64,000 nt of DNA, taken from NCBI RefSeq assembly GCF_000559085.1, contig NZ_JALN02000001.1:434001-498000 (forward strand). Reading direction: 5' to 3'. Origin of the DNA: Mycolicibacterium aromaticivorans JS19b1 = JCM 16368 (lineage in GTDB: Bacteria; Actinomycetota; Actinomycetes; Mycobacteriales; Mycobacteriaceae). Positions within the stretch are counted from its first letter, which is position 1, and every line of letters begins with the position of its first letter. The position numbers and the translations under genes were made by a program. Below the pieces are notes generated by a model. That model was not told the origin of the DNA. It made no database searches and was given only the letters and a program-made list of their open reading frames with translations. Below, piece after piece: positions 33,693-42,648 of this stretch.

Positions 33693-34973
33693 GTGACCGT
33701 TGCGGGCGGCTTCGCTGTGAACGCACAGCAGCTGGAGCCTTTCCTGGTGGCGTTGGCCATCGGATTGCTGCTCGGCTTCGAGCGTGAACGTAGCCACAGC
33801 CGCCGGCTGCCCGCCGGTTCGCGCTCGTTCGCGTTGCTGTCGCTGGCCGGCGCGGTCGCGGCGAGCTTCAACACATGGGCTGTCGTGGCCGGGATGGTTT
33901 GCGTTGCAGCACTTCTCACTCTTGCCTATCTGCGCACCAGCCAGGACGATCCCGGTACCACCACCGAGATAGCCGCTTTTGTGGCCTACCTGCTCGGCGC
34001 CTTGGCCTACACCCGGCCCGCAGTGTCCGTGGCGCTCGCGGTGATCGTGACGCTGCTGCTGCTGTCGAAAACCCGGATCCATCGGTTCGCCCGGGAAATC
34101 GTCAGCGAGATCGAACTCGAGGACGCAATCAAGTTCTTCGTGGTCGCCTTCGTGATCCTGCCCATGCTGCCGGATCGGCAGATCGGGCCCTATGGGGTCC
34201 TCAACCCGTCGAAGGTGTGGCTGCTGGTCGTGCTGCTGACCGGTATCGGCTGGCTCGGCTACATCGGTGTTCGCGCCCTGGGTCCCCAGCGTGGCCTACT
34301 CGTCACCGGTTTGGCCGGCGGCTTTGTATCGGCCAGCGCGACGACGGCGTCCATGGGCCGGGCCAGCCGGACCGACGCCGGCTTACGCGCACCGCTGGCG
34401 GGCGCACTGCTGGCCAGCGGCGCCACCTTTGCCCAACTTCTCCTCGTGATCGGCCTGGTCGACATCGACGTGCTACGCAGGCTGTGGCTTCCCGTCGCCG
34501 CGGGAGCCGTCGTCCTGGTCATCGTGGCGCTGGCGGTGTACCGACGCGCTGCGCGGGACCGGCCCCATGACCCAGAGCCCGCCGAGGACGCAGCGTCCAC
34601 GCCGGCTGCCCGGCCGTTCGCACTGCGACCCGCTCTCATCCTGGCCGCGGTACTGACCGTGGCCCTGCTCGTCGGACGTTGGGGCGCCGACGTATTGGGG
34701 CCACAAGGCGCGGTGCTCGCCGCGTTCGCAGCGGGGCTCGCCGACGCACACGCCGGTTCGGTCGCCGCGGCAAGCCTGGCCGCCAAAGGCGACATCAGCG
34801 TCGACACCGCATTGGTCGCGATCGCCGCCGCGCTCGGGTCCAACCTACTGGTGAAGGTCGTGCTGGCCTTCACCGCAGGCGGGCGCCGCTTCGGGCTGGG
34901 GTTCGTCGCAGGCATGGCCGGCCCGACAGTGGTGTTCGGTGCGGCGCTGGCCGCCGCGGTCGTCTTCAGCTGA
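33693..34973 (+). CDS. MgtC/SapB-type and DUF4010 membrane protein
   Basis: A 426-residue protein, about 11-12 membrane spans. The N-terminal part (LVALAIGLLLGFERERSHSR, AGSRSFALLSLAGAVAA) is the MgtC/SapB signature; the rest, from about residue 150, matches DUF4010 (YIGVRALGPQRGLLVTGLAGGFVSASATTASM in part, and ASLAAKGDISVDTALVAIA). Function is uncertain; MgtC proteins affect Mg2+ limitation and acid survival. A GTG start 6 nt after TAGGAT indicates a leaderless message. Confidence 0.8.
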   Translation: MTVAGGFAVNAQQLEPFLVALAIGLLLGFERERSHSRRLPAGSRSFALLSLAGAVAASFNTWAVVAGMVCVAALLTLAYLRTSQDDPGTTTEIAAFVAYLLGALAYTRPAVSVALAVIVTLLLLSKTRIHRFAREIVSEIELEDAIKFFVVAFVILPMLPDRQIGPYGVLNPSKVWLLVVLLTGIGWLGYIGVRALGPQRGLLVTGLAGGFVSASATTASMGRASRTDAGLRAPLAGALLASGATFAQLLLVIGLVDIDVLRRLWLPVAAGAVVLVIVALAVYRRAARDRPHDPEPAEDAASTPAARPFALRPALILAAVLTVALLVGRWGADVLGPQGAVLAAFAAGLADAHAGSVAAASLAAKGDISVDTALVAIAAALGSNLLVKVVLAFTAGGRRFGLGFVAGMAGPTVVFGAALAAAVVFS

Positions 34974-35268
34974 GCTCTCGACGACGGTTCGGCGGGACCG
35001 GCAAAGTCGACGCTGCTCTCTCAACGCTTTTGGCTGCTATCGCCAGGCCCGCCTACGCCAGGTGTAGCAGCCCAATCTTTCGCCCGTCGCTTGCCTGACG
35101 CTACGCCTACCGCAGGAATTAACTACCGTAGACATCAAATCGTCGCGAATTGGCCTGCCAAACCACCACCTGTTGGTGCCACCCGCGCCGATCAGACCGC
35201 CGGTCTTGCGGCCACCCGACGGACACGAAGTGGTATGTCATCATTCCGATGGGGGTGAGGAGGAGTTC
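34974..35268 (+). other. 295-bp intergenic region before a small secreted protein
   Basis: No gene is evident. A short dyad CACCA-CCTGT-TGGTG lies near 35167-35181, and a relatively AT-richer patch (GGAATTAACTACCGTAGAC) near 35115-35133 may hold the promoter. No DevR box is seen. Confidence 0.35.
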
Positions 35269-35622
35269 GTGCGTTCTCCACTGTCGGTGACACTGGCCGC
35301 GGCGACCCTCCCTGCGGCGGGCAGCGCAGCAACGGGATCATCACTGATGTCAGCCGTCGCCGACGTCCAGCCGTCCGAGATCGCGCCGGGCTTCGGCTAC
35401 CCGCCGGACTCTCCCTGTTTCCATATCTGCGCCAAGACCGGTGACGCTTATCTGCCCCGCAGCTCCGGCGCGCCGGATGCAGCGCAATACGCGCTGCAGA
35501 ACGCCCCGCAAGGGTCAGCCGTGGGCAGCCGGGTGTTCTGGGACTGCTACCGCGACCGGGTGTCCACCGCGGTCCTGAGCAATCCGCACACCAGAGAGCA
35601 CCTGGCCCGGTGGCACCTTTGA
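35269..35622 (+). CDS. Small secreted protein with three cysteines
   Basis: A 117-residue product from a GTG at 35269 with GAGGAGG just upstream. The N-terminus VRSPLSVTLAAATLPAAG is a likely Sec signal with a possible cleavage after SAVA (about residue 31). The mature part is short and carries DSPCFHICAKTG and FWDCYRDR. I recognise no family. Its end overlaps the start of the acetyltransferase gene by 13 nt. The frame is open upstream to 35173, but the ribosome site supports 35269. Confidence 0.6.
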   Translation: MRSPLSVTLAAATLPAAGSAATGSSLMSAVADVQPSEIAPGFGYPPDSPCFHICAKTGDAYLPRSSGAPDAAQYALQNAPQGSAVGSRVFWDCYRDRVSTAVLSNPHTREHLARWHL

Positions 35623-36176
35623 ACCTGAACTCTCCCAACAGTTTTGCGGCCGCCGAGATATCCCATGCCGGCGAAGCCGATGCCGTCGAACTCGCCGATC
35701 TGGCAGCCATCACCTTCCCGCTCGCGTGCCCGCCGACCTCGCCGCCCGCCGACATCACGGCCTTCATCGCCGCGCATCTGTCGCGCGGGCGGTTCGCCGA
35801 CTACGTGGTGGACCCATCGCGCACCGTGCTCGCCGCCCGGTCCGGCGGCCGAATGGTCGGCTACGCGATGTTGATCGAGGGGGTCAGTGCCCATCCCGAC
35901 GTCGCGCAGGCAATCACCCCACGGCCCGCGGTCGAGCTGTCCAAGCTCTATGTGCTGGCCGACAGCCACGGGTCGGGAGTCGCTGCGGCGCTGATGGACG
36001 CCACCCTGAATCGGGCGGCCGACGCCGGAGCCCGGTGCGTCTGGTTGGGCGTGAACCAGAGAAACAGTCGCGCGCAACGGTTCTATGGCAAACACGGGTT
36101 CATCGTCGTCGGCACCAAGACATTTCCGATGGGGACACACACCGAACAGGACTACGTCATGGTGCGCCCGTTGTAA
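35610..36176 (+). CDS. GNAT-family N-acetyltransferase
   Basis: A 188-residue protein with a GNAT fold: VELSKLYVLADSHGSGVAAAL contains the acetyl-CoA-binding motif A (here DSHGSGVA for the usual Q/RxxGxG/A), and NQRNSRAQRFYGKHGFIVVG is the usual motif B. The substrate is unknown; the layout is like RimI/Ard-type enzymes. The GTG at 35610 lies within the end of the secreted-protein gene. Confidence 0.82.
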   Translation: MAPLNLNSPNSFAAAEISHAGEADAVELADLAAITFPLACPPTSPPADITAFIAAHLSRGRFADYVVDPSRTVLAARSGGRMVGYAMLIEGVSAHPDVAQAITPRPAVELSKLYVLADSHGSGVAAALMDATLNRAADAGARCVWLGVNQRNSRAQRFYGKHGFIVVGTKTFPMGTHTEQDYVMVRPL

Positions 36177-36214
36177 TCTCGCGCCACGGAGTCGGCTTGG
36201 TCGACTATCCCGCT

Positions 36215-36241
36215 GGTTTAACAACGGGGCCGTAAGGTGAA
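36215..36241 (+). promoter_or_regulatory. SigF-like promoter upstream of the sensor-phosphatase gene
   Basis: GGTTTA (36215-36220), 15 bp, then GGTGAA (36236-36241) is similar to the mycobacterial SigF pattern GGTTT-N15-17-GGGTA. The downstream genes encode a PP2C/anti-sigma protein and a STAS protein of the kind that control SigF, so feedback is plausible. The -10 match is imperfect. Confidence 0.35.
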
Positions 36242-36289
36242 CCCGTTGGCTGATCACACCAGGGGCGGATCTAGCCGAAAGGACGTTTG

Positions 36290-39200
36290 GTGGACGTTGG
36301 ATCAGCTTCCGGCCCCGACGATCATGTCGGTCACGAACTGGCCAAAGTCGACTGGGCGTCAACCCCGCTAGGACCGTCCGCCGACTGGCCACAGAGCCTG
36401 CGTACCGCCGTCAGCATCGCGCTGTCCTCCCGCTTTTCCATGTGGATGGCCTGGGGCCCGGACCTGACGTTCTTCTGCAACGACGCCTACCGGCGCGACA
36501 CACTCGGCCGCAAATACCCGTGGGCCCTGGGCCGCCCACTCAGCGAGGTCTGGGCCGAAATCTGGGACGACGTCGGCCCCCGCGTCGGCCGGGTCCTGGC
36601 CACCGGCGAAGCCACCTGGGACGAGGGTCTTATGTTGTTCCTCGAGCGGTCGGGCTACCCCGAGGAGACCTACCACACCTTCTCCTACAGCCCCCTGCGC
36701 GACGAAGCGGGCCAGGTGGTCGGCGTGCTGTGCGTTGTCAGCGAGGACACCGAGCGGGTGATCGGCGAACGCCGGATGGCCACCTTGCGGCACCTCGGAT
36801 CCGACCCGTCGGTGGTGCGCACCGAGTCGGAAATGCTGGCATTCGCGGGCCGCCAACTCGACCGCAACACCCTCGATCTGCCGTTCACTCTGACGTACTT
36901 GTTCGATGACGACGGGACCGCCCACCTCGCCGGAGCCAGTGGAATTGCCGCCGGTCATGCTGCAGCCCCGGCGACAATACCCAGCGGCGGTTCGGGCATC
37001 TGGCCGGTCGACCAGCCCGCCCGCCGCGAATCGGTCGTCGTCGACCTCGACGCTGCACCGTTCACCGATCTGCCCACCGGCGGATGGCGCACACCGCCGA
37101 GCCACGCGCTGGTGACACCACTCCTGACCCAGGGTGGCGCCCCGTCCGGCTTCTTGGTCGCGGCCCTGAACCGATACCGGCCCCTCGACGACGAGTACCG
37201 CGGATTCATCGACCTGGTGGCCGGGCACCTCGCGACCGGCGTCTCCAGTGCCCGCAGCTACAGCGAGCAGCAGCGGCGCGCCGATGAGCTGGCCGAGTTG
37301 GACCGCGCCAAGACGACGTTCTTCTCCAACATCAGTCACGAGTTCCGCACCCCGATCACCCTGATCCTGGGTCCGGTCGGCGAGCTGCGGGCCCACGCCG
37401 GCCTGGATGAACGTGCTCAGCAGGAACTCGACGTGATCCAGCGCAACGGACTGCGGTTGGCCAAGCTGGTCAACACACTGCTCGACTTCTCCCGTATCGA
37501 GGCCAACCGGGTGCAGGCCCACTACGAACCGGTCGACCTGGCCCAGGTGACCGCCGAACTGGCCAGCGTGTTCCGTTCCGCCATCGATCGTGCCGATTTA
37601 CAGCTGATCGTCGACTGTCGGCCCCTCGCCGAACCGGTGTACCTGGATCGCGACATGTGGGAAAAGGTCATCCTCAACCTGCTGTCCAACGCGCTGAAGT
37701 ACACCTTCTCCGGATCGATCACGGTCCGGGTGACCCAGGACGGCGACGAGGCGGTGGTGACCGTCGCCGATACGGGCATCGGCGTATCCACCGCCGAGAT
37801 GCCGAGGCTTTTCGAGCGATTCCACCGCATCGAGAGCGCCCGCGGCCGCTCCACCGAAGGCAGCGGCATCGGGTTGGCCCTGGTGAAGGAACTCGTCAGC
37901 TTGCACGGCGGCACCATCACCGCCGACAGCGTCGAGGACTCCGGCACCACCTTCACCATCCGGCTTCCGGTCGGAGCCGGGCACCTGCCCGCCGAGGCGC
38001 TCAGCCCGGCAGGCACCAGCCGGTCGTCGAACATCGCCGAGCCCTACGTGCAGGAAGCGCTGCGCTGGCTGCCCGACGGCGGCACCGGTGACCTGGCCGC
38101 GGTACCCAACCCGCCGCCCGCCGTCGAGTCGCCGAGCCGTGTGCTGGTCGCCGACGACAACGCCGATATGCGCGAGTATCTTGTGCGGTTGCTGCGTGGC
38201 GCCGGATATCAGGTGGATGAGGTCGCCGACGGTCAACAGGCCCTGAGCCGCATCCGAGCCGACCGCCCAGACCTCGTGGTGAGCGACGTCATGATGCCCC
38301 GCCTGGACGGGCTGGCTCTGGTGGCCGCTCTTCGCAACGACCCGCACACCGTGGCGGTGCCTGTGCTGCTGTTGTCGGCGCGCGCCGGACAGGAGGCCTC
38401 GATCGAAGGCCTCCAAGCCGGTGCCGACGACTATCTGGTGAAGCCGTTCGTCGCCGCGGAGCTGCTTGCCCGAGTACGGGCGAACATCGAACTGGCCAAA
38501 CTTCGCAGCCACCACCTCCGGTGGCGGACCGCACTGGTCGAGTCGCTGCAAGAAGCGTTCTTCGTCTGCGACGAAGTCGGTGCGGTCATCGAGATGAACA
38601 AGGCGTTCACCGACATTCTCGGCTTCGGGCCCGAAGACCTGCCCTACGATCCGGTCCACCCGTGGTGGCCGGACGCGGAAACGCAGCCCGAGGCCAATGC
38701 GCAGATCGTCGATGCGTTCTCCGCCCTCCCCGATCAACCGCATGGCAGCTACACCGTGCCGGTGAATCATCGTGACGGGCATCGGGTGTGGATCACCGCC
38801 AACATCGCGCACGCCCAGGACCCGGCGACGGGTCGCAGCGTCATGGTCGGTACATTTCGTGACGTCACCGCTGAGCACTACAGCGTTCAGCGTCAGACCG
38901 CCCTTTCCACACTGAATCAGCAACTGGCACAGGCCGATGCGGTGGACGACGCACTACACGGGGCGCTGGAGCAAGTCCGCGGGCAATGGTCGGCCCGGCG
39001 GGTGCTGGCGGCGATCTTCCCGGGCGGCGGCGCGACCGGGCCGAGATCGGAGCATCCCGATTTCGCCGGTGACGCCGATGAGGCGCAGTGGGAGGCTCTG
39101 GCACCGCAAGTGCGAGAACACATCATCGAACTCGGCAGCAGCGGCAACCTGCTCACGCCCGACACCAGCATCGCCGGATCGGCCGGCATTGCGCTGCAAC

Positions 39201-40414
39201 ATCCGCGCGGCACCCTGGTCATCTGGCTCGAACTCCCGGCCGAGCGACCGTTCACCCCCGAAGACATGACGTTGCTGACCGTCCTCAGCGGCCGTCTCGG
39301 CCAGGGTTTGCAACGCGTTCACCAGCTTGATCAGCAGCGGGAAACCGCACTGGCACTGCAACATTCGATCCTTGGCCCGGACGACCTGCCTGCCGGTTTC
39401 GCGGTGCGCTACCAGCCGGCGTCCCACCCGCTGCAGGTGGGCGGCGACTGGTATGACGTGATCGCGCTCGACGACGGCCGGATCGCCCTGGTCGTCGGCG
39501 ACTGCGTGGGACACGATCTCAGCGCAGCGACGGTCATGGGGCAGCTGCGCAGCGCCTGCCGCGCGCTACTGCTCGAAAGATCAAGCCCCGCAGCGGCACT
39601 GGCCGGGCTGGACCGTTTCGCCGCGCGGCTTCCCGGCGCGCAGTCCACCACAGCCTTCTGCGCCATCCTGAATCCCGCCACCGGTCAGCTGGTGTACTCC
39701 AGCGCGGGCCACCCACCGCCGATCCTGGTATGCCCCGACCGGACCACCACCCTGCTGGAGGGCGGCCACTCCATCGCACTGGGTATCCGGCCTGACCGGG
39801 AACGCCCCCAGACCGAGGTGACCCTGCCCCCACAGGCCACCCTGCTGCTGTACACCGACGGCCTCGTCGAGCGAAGACGTCGCTCGCTCGACGAAGGAAT
39901 AGAGCAGGTCACCAACGTCATTCGTGACGACAGCGCCCTCGACCTCGACCCATTGGCCGACCAGATAATGACAAGCCTGGCACCGCCAGGCGGATACCAG
40001 GATGACGTCGCCTTGCTGATCTATCGACACCCGAAACCACTGGAAGTGACGATCCCCGCCGACCCGCTACACCTGGCACCGGCCCGCGCTGCGCTGCGCG
40101 ACTGGTTGACATCGGCCGGAATCGACCACGACCAGGCGCAGGACGTCCTCGTCGCCGCCGGCGAGGCCGTCACAAACGCCATCGAGCACGGATATCGCCA
40201 CGGCGAGGGCGGCACGATCACCCTGCAGGCCACCTCCGAAGTCGATCTTCTGCGCCTGACCATCTCCGACGCCGGCTCGTGGAAGCCGAAGGAAACCGGC
40301 TACACCCACCGTGGCCGTGGCATCCAGATCATGGAAGCGTTGATGGAGGATGTCTCGATCCTCCCCGACGAAAGCGGCACCGTCGTCCGCCTGTCGACGA
40401 GGATCCGCCGATGA
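36290..40414 (+). CDS. Hybrid PAS-GAF-histidine kinase-receiver-PAS-PP2C-anti-sigma protein
   Basis: A 1374-residue soluble multidomain protein. Order with approximate residues: PAS (35-165, WMAWGPDLTFFCNDAYRR), GAF (170-340), HisKA with FFSNISHEFRTPITLIL (His about 350), HATPase (450-565, NLLSNALKYTFSG, GTTFTIRLP), receiver (617-735, VVSDVMMPRLDG, Asp about 665), second PAS (750-865), GAF-like (880-1030), SpoIIE/PP2C phosphatase (1037-1243, GGDWYDVIALDDGRIALVVGD), and an RsbW-type HATPase (1250-1373, AAGEAVTNAIEHGYRHGEGG). It combines a two-component sensor with the phosphatase and kinase of a partner-switching system, compare Mtb Rv1364c, which lacks the HisKA and receiver parts. The GTG at 36290 has AAAGGA upstream. 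The STAS gene overlaps by 4 nt. Confidence 0.88.
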   Translation: MDVGSASGPDDHVGHELAKVDWASTPLGPSADWPQSLRTAVSIALSSRFSMWMAWGPDLTFFCNDAYRRDTLGRKYPWALGRPLSEVWAEIWDDVGPRVGRVLATGEATWDEGLMLFLERSGYPEETYHTFSYSPLRDEAGQVVGVLCVVSEDTERVIGERRMATLRHLGSDPSVVRTESEMLAFAGRQLDRNTLDLPFTLTYLFDDDGTAHLAGASGIAAGHAAAPATIPSGGSGIWPVDQPARRESVVVDLDAAPFTDLPTGGWRTPPSHALVTPLLTQGGAPSGFLVAALNRYRPLDDEYRGFIDLVAGHLATGVSSARSYSEQQRRADELAELDRAKTTFFSNISHEFRTPITLILGPVGELRAHAGLDERAQQELDVIQRNGLRLAKLVNTLLDFSRIEANRVQAHYEPVDLAQVTAELASVFRSAIDRADLQLIVDCRPLAEPVYLDRDMWEKVILNLLSNALKYTFSGSITVRVTQDGDEAVVTVADTGIGVSTAEMPRLFERFHRIESARGRSTEGSGIGLALVKELVSLHGGTITADSVEDSGTTFTIRLPVGAGHLPAEALSPAGTSRSSNIAEPYVQEALRWLPDGGTGDLAAVPNPPPAVESPSRVLVADDNADMREYLVRLLRGAGYQVDEVADGQQALSRIRADRPDLVVSDVMMPRLDGLALVAALRNDPHTVAVPVLLLSARAGQEASIEGLQAGADDYLVKPFVAAELLARVRANIELAKLRSHHLRWRTALVESLQEAFFVCDEVGAVIEMNKAFTDILGFGPEDLPYDPVHPWWPDAETQPEANAQIVDAFSALPDQPHGSYTVPVNHRDGHRVWITANIAHAQDPATGRSVMVGTFRDVTAEHYSVQRQTALSTLNQQLAQADAVDDALHGALEQVRGQWSARRVLAAIFPGGGATGPRSEHPDFAGDADEAQWEALAPQVREHIIELGSSGNLLTPDTSIAGSAGIALQHPRGTLVIWLELPAERPFTPEDMTLLTVLSGRLGQGLQRVHQLDQQRETALALQHSILGPDDLPAGFAVRYQPASHPLQVGGDWYDVIALDDGRIALVVGDCVGHDLSAATVMGQLRSACRALLLERSSPAAALAGLDRFAARLPGAQSTTAFCAILNPATGQLVYSSAGHPPPILVCPDRTTTLLEGGHSIALGIRPDRERPQTEVTLPPQATLLLYTDGLVERRRRSLDEGIEQVTNVIRDDSALDLDPLADQIMTSLAPPGGYQDDVALLIYRHPKPLEVTIPADPLHLAPARAALRDWLTSAGIDHDQAQDVLVAAGEAVTNAIEHGYRHGEGGTITLQATSEVDLLRLTISDAGSWKPKETGYTHRGRGIQIMEALMEDVSILPDESGTVVRLSTRIRR

Positions 40415-40722
40415 GCACCCCGCTGACAGTTCGCGTTGAACGGGCCGCCGGCGGCCAGCTGGTGCTGCGCGCGGCCGGCGAGATCGACGCCAGCAACGTG
40501 GCCGACTTCGCCGAGGCGCTCAATGCCGCGGTCAACGGTGGCAGCGCCCTCAACGTGGATCTGACCGCGGTGGACTACCTCGACAGTGCCGCGATCAATG
40601 CCCTTGTCCCCCACGCTGAATCGCTAGAGATCGTTGCAAATCCGGTACTGATGCGGGTGCTGACGGTGAGCGGTCTGGCCGAACTCGCCAAGATCCGGCC
40701 GGCAGCCGAACCCGAGGACTGA
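40411..40722 (+). CDS. STAS-domain anti-sigma factor antagonist
   Basis: A 103-residue STAS protein (RsbV/SpoIIAA-like). The phosphorylation loop reads VDYLDSAAINAL, with Ser59 the predicted site. Overlap with the preceding gene (ATGA) means the two are made together: the RsbW-like kinase domain would phosphorylate Ser59 and the PP2C domain would reverse it, freeing or holding a sigma factor (SigF-type is the best guess). Convergent with the ZapE gene, 8 bp apart. Confidence 0.88.
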   Translation: MSTPLTVRVERAAGGQLVLRAAGEIDASNVADFAEALNAAVNGGSALNVDLTAVDYLDSAAINALVPHAESLEIVANPVLMRVLTVSGLAELAKIRPAAEPED

Positions 40723-40730
40723 CGCCTGCT

Positions 40731-41747
40731 TTACAGCCCGCCCGGGCTGGTCAGGGCCAGGAGTCGTGACGTCGCGCGAAGGTATTTCTTGCGGTACCCG
40801 CCTGCCAGCATCTCGTCGGAGAAGATCGTGTCGAGTTTGGCGCCGGAGGCCACCACCGGGATTCCCGCGTCATATAGCCGGTCGGTGAGCGCCACCAGTC
40901 GCAACGCCACGTTCTGGTCGTCGATCGGGTGGACGCCGGTGATGTACACGCACGCAACCCCTTCGATCAGGGTGAGATAGCGCGACGGGTGCATGGTCGC
41001 CAGATGCGCGCACAGCTCATCGAAATCGTCGAGGGTGGCGCCGGGCTGCGCGGCCGCCCTGGTCGCCACCGCCTCGTCGGTGAGCGGGTCCGGCGCGGGT
41101 GGCAGGCCACGATGTCGGTAGTCCGGGCCTTCGATCCGCACCGTGGTGAAAATGCTTGCCAGCGTATTGATTTCGCGCAGAAAATCTTGGGCCGCAAAGC
41201 GCCCTTCACCCAGTTGCTCGGGCAGCGTGTTGGACGTCGCGGCGATCGAGACGCCGCGCTCCACGAGCTGAGACAGAAGCCGCGAGATCAGGGTGGTGTT
41301 GCCCGGGTCGTCGAGTTCGAACTCGTCGATGCACACGACCACATAGTCGGCGAGCAGATCGATGCACTCGACGAACCCGAAGACCCCGGCAAGCTGGGTC
41401 AGCTCCCCGAAAGTGGCGAACGCCTTGGGGCGCTCGGCCGAGTCGGGCAGTTGCCGGTAGCACGACGCCAGCAGATGGGTCTTGCCCACGCCGAAGCCGC
41501 CGTCGAGATAGATCCCGGTGCCGGGCACGGTGTCGCGCTTACCGAACAGCTTCTTCTTTCCAGCGCGCCGACGAGCGGCCTCCTCGCAGAACGCCTGGCA
41601 GGCGTCCACTGCCGCGGCCTGGGTGGGCTCGTCGGGGTCGGGCCGATAGGTCGTGAAGCTGACGCCCGCGAACGTGGGCGGCGGGACGAGTTGGGCGATA
41701 AGCCGCTCCGGGGACACGGTCGGGTGCCGGTCGACGAGGCGGTCCAT
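40731..41747 (-). CDS. zapE: ZapE/AFG1-type ATPase
   Basis: A 338-residue AAA-like P-loop ATPase: Walker A GGFGVGKTHLLAS, Walker B VVVCIDEFELDDPG, sensor-like SIAATSNTLPEQLG and the C-terminal KKYLRATSRLLALTSPGG. It corresponds to Mtb Rv2670c. Bacterial ZapE associates with the division ring; the AFG1 family links to degradation of membrane proteins. The ATG at 41747 follows TAGGGT by 7 nt (leaderless). The frame is open to 41891, but that part overlaps the divergent promoter. Confidence 0.87.
   Translation of the reverse strand: MDRLVDRHPTVSPERLIAQLVPPPTFAGVSFTTYRPDPDEPTQAAAVDACQAFCEEAARRRAGKKKLFGKRDTVPGTGIYLDGGFGVGKTHLLASCYRQLPDSAERPKAFATFGELTQLAGVFGFVECIDLLADYVVVCIDEFELDDPGNTTLISRLLSQLVERGVSIAATSNTLPEQLGEGRFAAQDFLREINTLASIFTTVRIEGPDYRHRGLPPAPDPLTDEAVATRAAAQPGATLDDFDELCAHLATMHPSRYLTLIEGVACVYITGVHPIDDQNVALRLVALTDRLYDAGIPVVASGAKLDTIFSDEMLAGGYRKKYLRATSRLLALTSPGGL
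40734..40749. terminator. Possible bidirectional hairpin at the STAS/ZapE convergence
   Basis: CAGCCC-GCCC-GGGCTG is a perfect 6-bp stem with a 4-nt loop. It covers the last codons of the ZapE gene and lies 12 bp past the STAS stop. No T run follows on either strand, so it may end transcripts weakly or not at all. Confidence 0.35.
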
Positions 41748-41754
41748 GACACGA

Positions 41755-41802
41755 ACCCTATCGACCGGTCGCTCCCCGGGTCGCTTCGCTCCTGCCCGCC
41801 GT
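41755..41802. promoter_or_regulatory. Divergent zapE/ribD promoter region carrying a dispersed GC-rich motif
   Basis: On the minus strand TAGGGT (41755-41760) sits 7 nt before the ZapE ATG. The segment 41779-41800 (GGTCGCTTCGCTCCTGCCCG, then CC) is nearly the same as the core of the 36-bp repeats at 56398-56520, so this motif occurs in at least two intergenic regions of the window. Confidence 0.5.
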
Positions 41803-41817
41803 GCTGCAATCGACTTC

Positions 41818-42612
41818 ATGGCCGACCCGAGCTCGAACGACCCGGATGGGACGAACTTCACGCTGTTGGGTGGCGCCGGCGCCGCCGACATCGTCGATGA
41901 CGACCGGCTCTACGAGCTCTACGCCTACCCTGCCGCCGCGGAGAGGTGCGTGGTCCGCGGCAACATGATCGCCAGTCTCGACGGCGGCGCCGCCACCGAG
42001 GGCACCTCGGGCGGGCTCGGCGGCGCCGGTGACCGGCGGCTGTTCCGGGTACTGCGCGAACTGGCCGACGTCATCGTCGTCGGTGCGGGCACCGCACATG
42101 GCGAGGGCTACTCGGGTGCCCAGATGACCATCGCACAGCGCGGCAACCGGCAGCTCCGCGGCCAGGGCGAGGTCCCGCCGATCGCGCTGGTCACCCGGTC
42201 CGGCCGAGTCGACAACGACTGGCCGGTGCTGACCCGCACCGAGGTAACCCCCCTGGTGCTCACGTGTGCCGACGTCGCGGCGGACACCGGCGCCCGGCTG
42301 GGCGGCGCGGCCGAGGTGATCGCCTGCTCGGGCGACGACCCGGCCGAGGTGGACCCGGCCGTCGCACTTGCCGCGCTGGCCGAGCGGGGATTGCGCCGGG
42401 TGCTCTGCGAAGGCGGACCCACGCTGTTGGGCACGTTCATCGACCACGGCCTGCTCGACGAGCTGTGCCTGACCACCGCCCCGACGCTGGTCGGCGGCGA
42501 GGCACCGCGGATCGCGGGCGGCTCCGGTCAGGTGCTGACCCCGATGCACCGCGCACACCTGATGTCGGACGGCGAGGGCTATCTGTACGGACGCTACACA
42601 CGCGTCGGCTGA
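41818..42612 (+). CDS. RibD C-terminal (pyrimidine reductase) domain protein
   Basis: A 264-residue protein with only the reductase half of RibD: CVVRGNMIASLDGGA, VIVVGAGTAHGEGYSG, RVLCEGGPTLLGTF and LCLTTAPTLVGG. It matches Mtb Rv2671 (258). No deaminase domain is present, so it would need a separate deaminase or a different role; the Mtb protein can act as a dihydrofolate reductase substitute when overproduced (known for Rv2671). The upstream 70 bp are shared with zapE. Confidence 0.87.
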   Translation: MADPSSNDPDGTNFTLLGGAGAADIVDDDRLYELYAYPAAAERCVVRGNMIASLDGGAATEGTSGGLGGAGDRRLFRVLRELADVIVVGAGTAHGEGYSGAQMTIAQRGNRQLRGQGEVPPIALVTRSGRVDNDWPVLTRTEVTPLVLTCADVAADTGARLGGAAEVIACSGDDPAEVDPAVALAALAERGLRRVLCEGGPTLLGTFIDHGLLDELCLTTAPTLVGGEAPRIAGGSGQVLTPMHRAHLMSDGEGYLYGRYTRVG

Positions 42613-42635
42613 GCAATCCGCACCGGCGGTGTCGC

Positions 42636-42641
42636 TAGGGT
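42636..42641 (+). promoter_or_regulatory. -10 element of the Rv2672-like gene, leaderless type
   Basis: TAGGGT with seven bases to the ATG at 42649. It decides the start against the in-frame GTG codons at 42640 and 42643, which overlap the -10 element. Confidence 0.5.
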
Positions 42642-42648
42642 GGTGGGC

